DNA of 64,000 nt from Massilia endophytica. Lineage in GTDB: Bacteria; Pseudomonadota; Gammaproteobacteria; Burkholderiales; Burkholderiaceae_D. Under the pieces are notes generated by a model. It saw nothing but the letters and a program-made list of their open reading frames with translations, was not told the origin of the DNA and did no database searches. Below are positions 37,297 to 44,866 of this stretch, piece after piece. A program made the translations under genes and the position numbers. The stretch's first letter is position 1; the number at the start of each line of letters is the position of its first letter. The stretch is taken from NCBI RefSeq assembly GCF_021165955.1, contig NZ_CP088952.1, positions 3,348,001-3,412,000 of the forward strand. The letters run 5' to 3'.

Positions 37297-37872
37297 TTAC
37301 TCCTTGCGTATCAGGGACAGCAGGGTTTCGGTGGTCTGCTCCATGGGAGCGGTGTCCTGCGCCACGCGCGACTGCAGCAGCGCGCCTTCGTAGGCGGAGA
37401 TGATGAGCGCAGCGAGGCCCTCGGCGCGGCGCGGGGCATGGCCGATCTGGAGCAAGGCCGCCGCGACGCGCGCGCGCAGGGCCGCAAAGCCTGCGGCCAG
37501 GGCCTGGCGCAGCTCCACGTCCGCCGCGGTGGATTCCAGGGCCACGGCCGCGAGCGGGCAGCCCTGCTCGAAGCGGCTGCTGTACAGGCCTTCCATGGCG
37601 CGGGTGATCCACAGGCGCAGCGCGGCGGCGGCATCGCCCTGCTCGCGTTCCACGTACTGGTCCATCTTGTAGCAGAGGTACGACACCGTGCTTTCGATGG
37701 CCGCCACGGCCAGCTCGTTCTTCCCGCCGGGGAAATGGTGGTACATCACACCCTTCGGCGCCTGGGCCTGGGCCAGGATCTCGCTCAGGCCCGCGCCATG
37801 CAGGCCTTTGTGCTGCAGGGTGTGGATCATGGCGTGGACCAGGCGGTCGCGGGTGGTGGGCGCTTTGTTCAT
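37297..37872 (-). CDS. TetR/AcrR-family transcriptional regulator
   Basis: A 191-residue regulator. The N-terminal helix-turn-helix (about 8-55) contains GLSEILAQAQAPKGVMYHHFPGGKNELA, the canonical TetR recognition region. The C-terminal domain resembles the LmrA/YxaF-type TetR_C group (CPLAAVALES segment). A palindromic GACCGGTCGGTC sequence directly upstream (37885-37900) is its likely operator. It heads the operon with the hydrolase gene. Confidence 0.92.
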   Translation of the reverse strand: MNKAPTTRDRLVHAMIHTLQHKGLHGAGLSEILAQAQAPKGVMYHHFPGGKNELAVAAIESTVSYLCYKMDQYVEREQGDAAAALRLWITRAMEGLYSSRFEQGCPLAAVALESTAADVELRQALAAGFAALRARVAAALLQIGHAPRRAEGLAALIISAYEGALLQSRVAQDTAPMEQTTETLLSLIRKE

Positions 37873-37884
37873 GAAAACATTCTA

Positions 37885-37900
37885 TAGACCGGTCGGTCCA
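37885..37900. promoter_or_regulatory. Candidate TetR-family operator
   Basis: TAGACCGGTCGGTCCA, 13 bp before the TetR ATG, is an imperfect palindrome of the form TAGACCGNNCGGTCTA seen upstream of many TetR genes of this branch. It supports autorepression of the TetR-hydrolase pair. Confidence 0.65.
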
Positions 37901-37985
37901 GTCGTCAAGCAAAGAGTGGGATTTGGCGATTGCTCTTGGTAAAATACGTCTTTGGGCCCTCGCCCAGGCAAAACGACTATTTCTT

Positions 37986-38627
37986 ATGAGCCAACACTTC
38001 TCTGGCAGCCTGTTCATGGTGGCCGCTCCCTCCGGAGCCGGCAAATCGACGCTGGTGAACGCCCTGCTGGCGCAGGAACCGTCCATCAAGCTCTCGATCT
38101 CCACCACGACGCGCCCGCCCCGTCCGGGCGAGCAGCACGGCCGCGAGTATTTCTTCACCTCGCCGCAGGACTTCGTGGCCCGCGCGGAAGCGGGCGAATT
38201 CCTGGAGTGGGCCGAAGTGCACGGCAACTACTACGGCACCTCGCGCATCTTCGTGGAAGAGCAGATGAAGGCGGGCACGGACATTCTGCTGGAGATCGAC
38301 TGGCAGGGCGCGCGCCAGGTCAAGAAGCAGTTTCCGCAGGCGGCGGGCATCTTCATCCTGCCGCCCTCGATCGCCGCGCTGGAAGAGCGCCTCAACAAGC
38401 GCGGCCAGGACGAACCGCACGTGATCACCCGGCGCCTGCTGGCGGCGGGCGGCGAAATCGCCCACGCGCCGGAGTTCGAGTATGTTATTATCAATGAAGA
38501 GTTTCCGGTCGCCTTGTCCGAGCTGAGCGCGATCGTCCGATCGGCCCGTTGCCGGTTCGCGCAACAAGCCGCCCGCAGCGCCGCACTGTTCGCCCAGCTG
38601 GGCATCCATGCCGCGTCCGCCGAATAA
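37986..38627 (+). CDS. gmk: Guanylate kinase
   Basis: Phosphorylates GMP and dGMP to the diphosphates. With the ATG at 37986 the protein has 213 residues, near E. coli Gmk (207); an earlier ATG at 37923 would add 21 unconserved residues. The P-loop APSGAGKST is at about 14-22, the GMP-binding STTTRPPRPGE and EFLEWAEVHGNYYGT segments follow, and DIDWQG-like EIDWQGARQVK is present. rpoZ follows after 27 bp and then spoT, the conserved nucleotide/ppGpp gene order. Confidence 0.97.
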   Translation: MSQHFSGSLFMVAAPSGAGKSTLVNALLAQEPSIKLSISTTTRPPRPGEQHGREYFFTSPQDFVARAEAGEFLEWAEVHGNYYGTSRIFVEEQMKAGTDILLEIDWQGARQVKKQFPQAAGIFILPPSIAALEERLNKRGQDEPHVITRRLLAAGGEIAHAPEFEYVIINEEFPVALSELSAIVRSARCRFAQQAARSAALFAQLGIHAASAE

Positions 38628-38654
38628 ATACCGAATTGACATCAGGAGTTGTAA

Positions 38655-38858
38655 ATGGCCCGTATTACGATTGAAGATTGCCTGCAGAATGTGCCGAACC
38701 GCTTCCAGCTGACCTTGGCCGCCACCTACCGCGCCCGCCAGCTGCTGCAAGGCCATACCCCGAAAGTCGAAGCCAAGGACAAGCCCACCGTGCTGGCCCT
38801 GCGCGAGATCGCCGCCGGCAAGGTCGGTCTGGAAATGCTGAAAAAGGTCCCAATGTAA
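38655..38858 (+). CDS. rpoZ: DNA-directed RNA polymerase omega subunit
   Basis: A 67-residue omega subunit that assists RNA polymerase assembly and forms part of a ppGpp-binding site. The diagnostic MARITIEDCL start, the NRFQLTLAATYRARQL helix and ALREIAAGKVG near the C-terminus are all present. It is shorter than E. coli omega (91), as is usual in betaproteobacteria. A GGAG ribosome-binding site lies upstream. Placement between gmk and spoT is standard. Confidence 0.96.
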   Translation: MARITIEDCLQNVPNRFQLTLAATYRARQLLQGHTPKVEAKDKPTVLALREIAAGKVGLEMLKKVPM

Positions 38859-38931
38859 GCTGGGAACCTGGGTTCCCGATCAGCGTTTTTACCGTGTCAC
38901 AGGTTCTCGACCAACGTCACTGCGACCAGCC

Positions 38932-41214
38932 ATGAACCTGACCCCAGCCGATCCCGGCATCAGCGAAGCGCCCGCCCCGCGGGCGCGCCGTTCGGCGAAG
39001 TCCAAGCCGGAAGCGGCCGCGCCTGCGGCGCCGTCCATCTCCACCTCTCCCCTTGCCGCCCCCACCGTGACCGCGGGCGTGGCCACCATCACCCACCTCA
39101 GCGAAAAGCTGGCCGAGTACATGTCGGAAGCGGACCTGAAAAAGGTCAAGGAAGCCTACCGCTTCTCCGACGAGATGCACCTGGGCCAGGTGCGCAAGTC
39201 CGGCGAGCCCTACATCTCCCACCCCATCGCGGTGGCCGAGATCTGCGCCGACTGGAAGCTGGACGCCCAGGCCATCATGGCCGCGCTGCTGCACGATGTG
39301 ATGGAAGACCAGGACGTCAAGAAGGATGAGCTGATCGAGCGCTTCGGCGCGCCGGTGGCCCATCTCGTGGACGGCCTCTCCAAGCTGGAGAAGATCGAAT
39401 TCCAGAGCCAGATCGAGGCGCAGGCGGAGAACTTCCGCAAGATGCTGCTGGCCATGGCCTCGGACGTGCGGGTCATCCTCATCAAGCTGGCCGACCGCCT
39501 GCACAATATGCGCACGCTGGACGTGATGGCGCCCTCGAAGAAGCGGCGCATCGCGGGCGAGACCATGGAAGTGTATGTGCCCATTGCGCACCGCCTGGGC
39601 CTGAACAATATCTACCGCGAGCTGCAGGACCTGGCGTTCGCCCACCTCTACCCCATGCGCTACCACGTGCTCTCGAAAGCCGTGAAGGCCGCGCGCGGCA
39701 ACCGGCGCGAAGTGGTCAGCAAGATTCTCGATTCGGTGAAGAACACCCTGTCGATGGCGAACATTCCGGCCGAGGTGTACGGCCGCGAGAAGACGCTGTA
39801 CGGCATCTACAAGAAGATGCGGGCCAAGCACCTCTCCTTCTCCCAGGTGCTGGACGTGTACGGCTTCCGCGTGGTGGTGGACAGCTTCCCCAACTGCTAT
39901 GTGGCGCTGGGCACGCTGCACTCGCTGTACAAGCCCATGCCGGGCAAGTTCAAGGACTACATCGCCATCCGCAAGCTGAACGGCTACCAGTCCCTGCACA
40001 CCACGCTCATCGGCCCGTATGGCACACCGGTGGAATTCCAGATCCGCACCCAGGAGATGCACCGCACGGCCGAATCGGGCGTGGCGGCGCACTGGCTGTA
40101 CAAGAACGGCGAGAACAACCTGTCGGACATGCAGCAGCGCACGCACGCCTGGCTGCAGTCCCTGCTCGACATCCAGCAGCAGACGGGCGATTCGGCCGAG
40201 TTCCTGGAACATGTGAAGGTCGACCTCTTCCCGGACTCGGTGTACGTGTTCACGCCGAAGTCCAAGATCATCGCCATGCCGCGCGGGGCGACGCCGATCG
40301 ACTTCGCCTACGCCATCCACACGGGCATCGGCGATCACACCGTATCGGTGACGATCAACGGCGAACCGGCGCCGCTGCGCACGGAACTGCGCAATGGCGA
40401 CATCGTGGAAATCGTCACGGACAACAACTCGCGGCCCAGCCCGAGCTGGCTCAGCTTCGTGCGCACAGGCAAGGCGCGCTCGGCAATCCGCCACCACCTG
40501 CGCACCATCAACCTGCCGGAATCCATCAGCCTGGGGCAGCAGCTGCTGACGCAGGCGCTGAACGGCATCGGCGTCGACCCCGAACTGCCGGAGCCGCTGG
40601 TGGAAAGGCTGCTCAACGAATCGAGCGCGAAGTCGATGGACGAGCTGTACGCCGACATCGGCATCGGCAAGCGCATGGCGGCCCTGGTGGCGCGCCACAT
40701 TTTCGGCCTGCTGGGCGGCGAATCGGCCAGCGTGCCGGTGGACCACAACAGCGCGGCCGATCTCGACCCGGTCACCATCTACGGCAGCGAAGGCGTGTCG
40801 GTGCAGCTGGCGCCCTGCTGCCTGCCGATTCCGGGCGACCAGATCATCGGCCAGCTGCGGCGCGACCAGGGCCTGCAGGTGCACACGGCCGACTGCACGG
40901 TGGCCAAGCGCCAGCGCCAGAAGGAGCCGGACCGCTGGATTCCCGTGAAATGGGGCAGCGAGCTCAACCGCCGCTTCGACAGCCGCATCCGCCTGCTCAT
41001 CAACAACGAGAAGGGCATCCTGGCGCGGGTGGCGGCGGAAATCGGCGAATCGGACGGCAACATCACCTTTGTGGGAATGGACGAAGACAGCGAGCACGTC
41101 CTGCACCAGCTGCGCTTCACGATCCAGGTCAAGGACCGCGTGCACCTGGCGGGCCTGCTGCGCAACGTGCGCAAAGTCGCCGGCGTCAACCGCGTCACCC
41201 GCGAGCGCGGCTAA
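38932..41214 (+). CDS. spoT: Bifunctional (p)ppGpp synthetase/hydrolase SpoT
   Basis: Makes and degrades the stringent-response alarmone. The 760 residues begin with about 50 poorly conserved, Ala/Pro-rich residues, then the HD hydrolase domain with H121-D122 and E125-D126 (HDVMED), the synthetase domain with GREKTLYGIYKKM, YGFRVVV and E368 in VEFQIRTQEMH, then TGS (about 410-475) and C-terminal ACT (about 690-760). The intact HD motif and a basic KFKD at 339-342, matching the RxKD-type of bifunctional enzymes, argue for SpoT/Rel rather than monofunctional RelA. Confidence 0.95.
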   Translation: MNLTPADPGISEAPAPRARRSAKSKPEAAAPAAPSISTSPLAAPTVTAGVATITHLSEKLAEYMSEADLKKVKEAYRFSDEMHLGQVRKSGEPYISHPIAVAEICADWKLDAQAIMAALLHDVMEDQDVKKDELIERFGAPVAHLVDGLSKLEKIEFQSQIEAQAENFRKMLLAMASDVRVILIKLADRLHNMRTLDVMAPSKKRRIAGETMEVYVPIAHRLGLNNIYRELQDLAFAHLYPMRYHVLSKAVKAARGNRREVVSKILDSVKNTLSMANIPAEVYGREKTLYGIYKKMRAKHLSFSQVLDVYGFRVVVDSFPNCYVALGTLHSLYKPMPGKFKDYIAIRKLNGYQSLHTTLIGPYGTPVEFQIRTQEMHRTAESGVAAHWLYKNGENNLSDMQQRTHAWLQSLLDIQQQTGDSAEFLEHVKVDLFPDSVYVFTPKSKIIAMPRGATPIDFAYAIHTGIGDHTVSVTINGEPAPLRTELRNGDIVEIVTDNNSRPSPSWLSFVRTGKARSAIRHHLRTINLPESISLGQQLLTQALNGIGVDPELPEPLVERLLNESSAKSMDELYADIGIGKRMAALVARHIFGLLGGESASVPVDHNSAADLDPVTIYGSEGVSVQLAPCCLPIPGDQIIGQLRRDQGLQVHTADCTVAKRQRQKEPDRWIPVKWGSELNRRFDSRIRLLINNEKGILARVAAEIGESDGNITFVGMDEDSEHVLHQLRFTIQVKDRVHLAGLLRNVRKVAGVNRVTRERG

Positions 41215-41220
41215 TAATTG

Positions 41221-41258
41221 CTTAAAGGGACAGACGGGGACGCCGAGTCCCCTTTAAG
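41221..41258. repeat. REP palindrome 3' of the RAYT gene (degenerate)
   Basis: CTTAAAGGGAC (41221-41231) pairs with GTCCCCTTTAAG (41247-41258); one G is missing from the left arm and the loop is 15 nt. It lies 6 bp after the spoT stop and 8 bp before the RAYT stop, so it can serve as a 3' hairpin for both converging genes. Confidence 0.75.
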
Positions 41259-41266
41259 AAATGTTC

Positions 41267-41908
41267 CTAGTTGTTCCAACGACGCCCCCGTTTACCGCCC
41301 GATGCACCAGGCACGTGCCCGCAGTTAATGCTGCCGCGCAACTCCTCGAGTTGCTTCACTGTGAGCGGGCGGCGGAACAGCTGGCGGTAACATTCGTGCC
41401 GTTCACCCGGGTCGGGAGCCAGGCCTTCATAGAGAAAATGCGGGGTGAGTAATGGATCCTCGCGGAATCCCGCATTCCCGTTATAGCTTGACCAACGGTA
41501 GAGCTCTGGCGAATCCACCATGCCCGCACGCACGGGGTTCAGCTCGATATATCGCTGGCAAGCCATCACATAACGCTCCGTTGGCACGGGACAGGAGCGG
41601 TATCGGCCTTCCCACAGCGCGCCGGTGCGGCCAGCACGGCGATTGATGTATTGCGCGTACTCCTGGGCTACCCCCTTCATTACACAAGCGATATCGGTCA
41701 GTTCGCTGAAAGAGGCCAGTACGTGCACGTGATTCGTCATCAGGACGTAGGCGTGGATGGGACAGTTCAGGCGTCCCGCAAAATCCTGAAGCAGGCTGAG
41801 GAAAAACAAATAGTCCGTCTGATTGAAGAAGCATTGCTGCCGATTGTGCCCTCGCTGGACGATATGCAATGGCATTCCCGGCAGCAGCAAGCGTGCACGA
41901 CGCGGCAT
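41267..41908 (-). CDS. REP-associated tyrosine transposase (RAYT, Y1/HUH family)
   Basis: A 213-residue single-strand DNA transposase of the TnpA_REP type. The HUH metal motif is H60-V61-H62 in MTNHVHVL and the catalytic tyrosine is probably Y120 in CQRYIELNPVRAG. The N-terminal MPRRARLLLPGMPLHIVQRG is typical of this family. The ATG at 41908 is preceded by GGAGG at a good distance; an in-frame ATG at 41941 is unlikely. It is flanked by palindromes of the form CTTAAAGGGG-N-CCCCTTTAAG, its probable substrates. No frameshift is present. It sits between spoT and greB. Confidence 0.93.
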   Translation of the reverse strand: MPRRARLLLPGMPLHIVQRGHNRQQCFFNQTDYLFFLSLLQDFAGRLNCPIHAYVLMTNHVHVLASFSELTDIACVMKGVAQEYAQYINRRAGRTGALWEGRYRSCPVPTERYVMACQRYIELNPVRAGMVDSPELYRWSSYNGNAGFREDPLLTPHFLYEGLAPDPGERHECYRQLFRRPLTVKQLEELRGSINCGHVPGASGGKRGRRWNN

Positions 41909-41990
41909 ACGCACCTCCAGAGTCACGATCTCCATAATCATGACAGCTCATCAGTAACACTCCCTGCTGCATCTCAAATAGCGACGAAAA

Positions 41991-42021
41991 TTTCTTAAAG
42001 GGGTCCGTCCCCTTTAAGAAA
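41991..42021. repeat. REP palindrome, first copy 5' of the RAYT gene
   Basis: TTTCTTAAAGGGG and CCCCTTTAAGAAA form a perfect 13-bp inverted repeat separated by TCCGT. With the copy at 42042-42072 it forms a tandem pair 20 bp apart, a BIME-like arrangement. Confidence 0.85.
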
Positions 42022-42041
42022 CGATGGTGCCCTAGAATTTA

Positions 42042-42072
42042 TTTCTTAAAGGGGTCTGTCCCCTTTAAGAAA
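42042..42072. repeat. REP palindrome, second copy 5' of the RAYT gene
   Basis: The same 13-bp perfect arms as the first copy around TCTGT. It directly abuts the greB stop codon at 42073 and so becomes the 3' hairpin of greB mRNA. Confidence 0.85.
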
Positions 42073-42627
42073 TTATGGGGAGGGGTAGGAAACTTCGAGG
42101 ATGTCGAGCTGCTCGGGGCCCTTGGGGGTGTGGAGGACGACCGTGTCGCCTTCCCGCGCTTTCGTCAGCGTGCGGGCAATGGGGGAGATCCAGCTGACCT
42201 TCCCTTTCAGGGGGTCGAATTCGTCGATCCCTACAATCGTGATGGTGTTTTCGTCACCGTCCTCATTGGCATAGGTGACCGTGGCGCCGAAGAAGACCTG
42301 GTCGCTGCCATGGTGCACGCTGGGGTCGACCACTTCGGCCAGGTCGAGCCGCTTGGTGAGGAAACGGATGCGGCGGTCGATCTCGCGCAGGCGCCGCTTG
42401 CCGTAGATGTAGTCGCCGTTCTCGGAACGGTCGCCGTTCGAGGCGGCCCAGTGCACCACCTTCACCACCTCCGGCCGCTCGACGTCGATCAGCTGCAGCA
42501 GCTCGGCCTTGATGCGGGCATAGCCCGCCGGCGTCATGTAGTTCTTCGAGCCGGGCGGGATCGCCGGGGCCTGGGCGATGTCGTCCTCGTCCTCGTTGTC
42601 GGTTTCTTTTACGAATGCTTTGTTCAT
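42073..42627 (-). CDS. greB: Transcription elongation factor GreB
   Basis: Stimulates RNA polymerase to cleave backtracked transcripts. The ATG at 42627 gives 184 residues; the frame is open much further upstream only because it runs antisense through the histidine kinase gene. The N-terminal coiled coil (about 30-100, YMTPAGYARIKAELLQL and SNGDRSENGDYIYGKRRLREIDRRI with the acidic tip) and the C-terminal FKBP-like domain are present. The basic RLREIDRRIRFLTKRL stretch identifies GreB rather than GreA. About 25 acidic residues at the N-terminus are extra. It is divergent from the kinase gene. Confidence 0.95.
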   Translation of the reverse strand: MNKAFVKETDNEDEDDIAQAPAIPPGSKNYMTPAGYARIKAELLQLIDVERPEVVKVVHWAASNGDRSENGDYIYGKRRLREIDRRIRFLTKRLDLAEVVDPSVHHGSDQVFFGATVTYANEDGDENTITIVGIDEFDPLKGKVSWISPIARTLTKAREGDTVVLHTPKGPEQLDILEVSYPSP

Positions 42628-42678
42628 GTTGCGGGTGTCACGTATCATCCAGCGAATGCTGACCGATTGTACACATTT

Positions 42679-44082
42679 ATGAGCCAAGCCCCTTCCTGCC
42701 TGGACGCGATCTGGCAATCCACGCGCAGCGAACTCTTTCTCTTCGATCCGGATTCGCTGCGCTGCGTCGCCGCCAATCCCGCGGCCTTGCGCCAGACGGG
42801 CTACGCCGAGGAGGCCCTGGCCAGCCTGCAGCTGCCCGTGCTCGCGCCCCTCGCACCGCCGCTGGATGGCCCGGACCGGGCCGCCACCCTGCGCCGCGCC
42901 GACGGCAGCAGCTATCCGGCCACCCTGCGCCTGCTGTCGACCCACGGCGAGGGCCGCACCCTGCTGCTGCTCATGGCCGAAGACGCGGCCCTGCAGCAGG
43001 TGCAGGCGCGCTTCGATGCCATCGTGTCCCATACCCCGGGCCTGGTCTACCAGTTCCGCCAGCATGCCGACGGCCGCGTGGCCTTCCCTTACCTGAGCGA
43101 GGGCTGCCAGGCGCTGCTGGGCCTGCCCGCCGCCCAGCTGCATGCCGAGCCGGAGCGCTTCCTGCAGTTGGTGCTGGCGGAGGACCGGCCGTCCTACCTG
43201 GAGTCGATGCGCGCGTCCGCCGCTTCGCTGTGGAGCTGGAACTGGGAGGGCCGCATCTGGATCGATGCCTGGAAGGATGTGAAGTGGATCAACCTGCGCT
43301 CCACCCCGCACAGGCTGGCCGATGGCGCCGTGCAGTGGGAGGGCATCATGACCAATATCACGGAGTCCAAGCTGGAGCAGATGGAGGTGCGTGCCAGCCG
43401 CGCCCGCCTGGCCGAGCTCACGGCCCACAGCGAGAAGGTGAAGGAGCAGGAGCGCACCCGCATCGCCCGCGAAATCCACGATGACCTGGGCGGCAATCTC
43501 ACGGCCATCAAGATGGCCCTGGCCATGCTGGCGGCGCGCCTGCCGGAGGAGCCCGCCCTGCACCAGAAGGCGGCCTATGTGGATGAACTGGTGGACCGCA
43601 CCATCGACGCCGCCCACCGCATTACCCTCGACCTGCGCCCTTCCATCCTGGATTTCGGCCTCGTCGCGGCCCTGGAGTGGCAGGTGAAGGAGTTCGCCAG
43701 CCAGGCGGGCCTGGCCTGCAGCTTCCAGTCCAGCGAGCCGGAAGTGGCCCTGGATGCGGACAGCGCCACCGCCCTCTTCCGCATCGTGCAGGAGGCGCTC
43801 ACCAACATCGCCAAGCACGCCCAGGCCTCGCGCGTCTCCGTGCGCCTGGCGCCCACCCGCCAGCATATTGCGCTGAAGATCACGGACAACGGCAAGGGTA
43901 TCGGCCCCGCCGACCGCGGCAAGCCCGCCTCCTTCGGCCTGCGCGGCATGGCGGAACGGGCGCGCGCCCTGAACGGAACGTTAACGCTGAGCCACGCCCC
44001 GGGGGGCGGGACTGTTGTCGCGATCAAAATACCCCGGCCGCGCGATACAATAAGTGGTCAAGAAGTTGCAGTAACGAGATAG
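42679..44082 (+). CDS. PAS-containing soluble histidine kinase, NarL-partner type
   Basis: A 467-residue kinase without membrane helices. Residues about 10-100 and 105-230 look like two PAS-like domains (the second ends in WEGIMTNITESK, a PAC-like motif). The HisKA_3 dimerisation domain contains the phosphorylated H267 in AREIHDDLGGNL, and the HATPase domain (about 350-455) has EALTNIAKHA, DNGKGI and GLRGMAERA. The partner is the NarL-type regulator 9 bp downstream. The input is cytoplasmic and unknown. The ATG at 42679 is chosen since the frame upstream overlaps greB. Confidence 0.92.
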   Translation: MSQAPSCLDAIWQSTRSELFLFDPDSLRCVAANPAALRQTGYAEEALASLQLPVLAPLAPPLDGPDRAATLRRADGSSYPATLRLLSTHGEGRTLLLLMAEDAALQQVQARFDAIVSHTPGLVYQFRQHADGRVAFPYLSEGCQALLGLPAAQLHAEPERFLQLVLAEDRPSYLESMRASAASLWSWNWEGRIWIDAWKDVKWINLRSTPHRLADGAVQWEGIMTNITESKLEQMEVRASRARLAELTAHSEKVKEQERTRIAREIHDDLGGNLTAIKMALAMLAARLPEEPALHQKAAYVDELVDRTIDAAHRITLDLRPSILDFGLVAALEWQVKEFASQAGLACSFQSSEPEVALDADSATALFRIVQEALTNIAKHAQASRVSVRLAPTRQHIALKITDNGKGIGPADRGKPASFGLRGMAERARALNGTLTLSHAPGGGTVVAIKIPRPRDTISGQEVAVTR

Positions 44083-44091
44083 CGAGAGTGC

Positions 44092-44739
44092 ATGTCTGAG
44101 AAAAGCGTCATCAAGGTCTTCATCGCGGACGACCATGCCATCGTGCGCGAGGGCCTGAAGCAGATTCTGGCCGATACCCGCGATATCGTCGTGGCGGGCG
44201 AGGCCGAGAACGGCAGCGATGCGCTGCGCCTGTTCCGCAAGTCCGGCGCCCAGGTGGTGCTGCTGGATATCTCCATGCCCGACCGCAGCGGCATCGAGGT
44301 GCTCAAGCAGCTGAAGAAGGAGAAGCCGGAGCTGCAGGTGCTCATGCTGTCCATGCACCGCGAGGACCAGTACGCCATCCGCTCCCTGAAGGCGGGCGCG
44401 GCGGGCTATCTCACCAAGCAGAGCGCGCCGCGCGAGCTGGTGAACGCCATCCGCACCGTGGCGGGCGGCCTGAAGTACATCAGCCCCGCCCTGGCCCAGG
44501 AACTGGCCAAGCATGTGGGCGACGACCACGAAGCGGCCCTGCACGAGACGCTGTCGGACCGGGAGTACCAGACCCTGACCATGATCGCCTCCGGCATGAC
44601 GGTGGGCGCGATCGCCAAGGAGCTGTCGCTGTCGGTGAAAACGGTGAGCGAGTACCGGGCCCGCCTGCTGGTGAAAATGAAGCTGAAGAACAGCGCCGAA
44701 CTGACGCACTACGCCATCCGCAACCATCTCATTGAATAA
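44092..44739 (+). CDS. NarL/FixJ-type response regulator
   Basis: A 215-residue regulator with a receiver domain (acidic pair D13-D14, phospho-acceptor D59 in VVLLDISMPDRSG, conserved lysine in YLTKQSAP) and a C-terminal LuxR-type helix-turn-helix (about 150-210; LSDREYQTLTMIASGMTVGAIAKELSLSVKTVSEY). It pairs with the preceding kinase. The location just before a GGDEF gene and fliC suggests, but does not prove, a role in motility control. Confidence 0.95.
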   Translation: MSEKSVIKVFIADDHAIVREGLKQILADTRDIVVAGEAENGSDALRLFRKSGAQVVLLDISMPDRSGIEVLKQLKKEKPELQVLMLSMHREDQYAIRSLKAGAAGYLTKQSAPRELVNAIRTVAGGLKYISPALAQELAKHVGDDHEAALHETLSDREYQTLTMIASGMTVGAIAKELSLSVKTVSEYRARLLVKMKLKNSAELTHYAIRNHLIE

Positions 44740-44866
44740 TTACTATCAAGGCAAAAGCCATGCCGAAAAGTAAGTACTGAAGAGCCCGCTTATTGCCCGA
44801 TTGACCAGCTCAGCAGTACCATAAGATTCAGGCTATCGGTAATCTTTTGTAAAGGCAGTACCTCAG

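Noticed and set aside
41991..42072. Two 31-bp repeats 20 bp apart as a mini CRISPR array
   Set aside because: The repeats are perfect palindromes beside a RAYT gene, there is only one spacer-like gap, and no cas gene is in the window.
42073..43866. A long N-terminal extension of GreB upstream of 42627
   Set aside because: The frame is open, but it runs antisense through the histidine kinase gene; the family start MNKAFVKE is at 42627 and gives a normal length.
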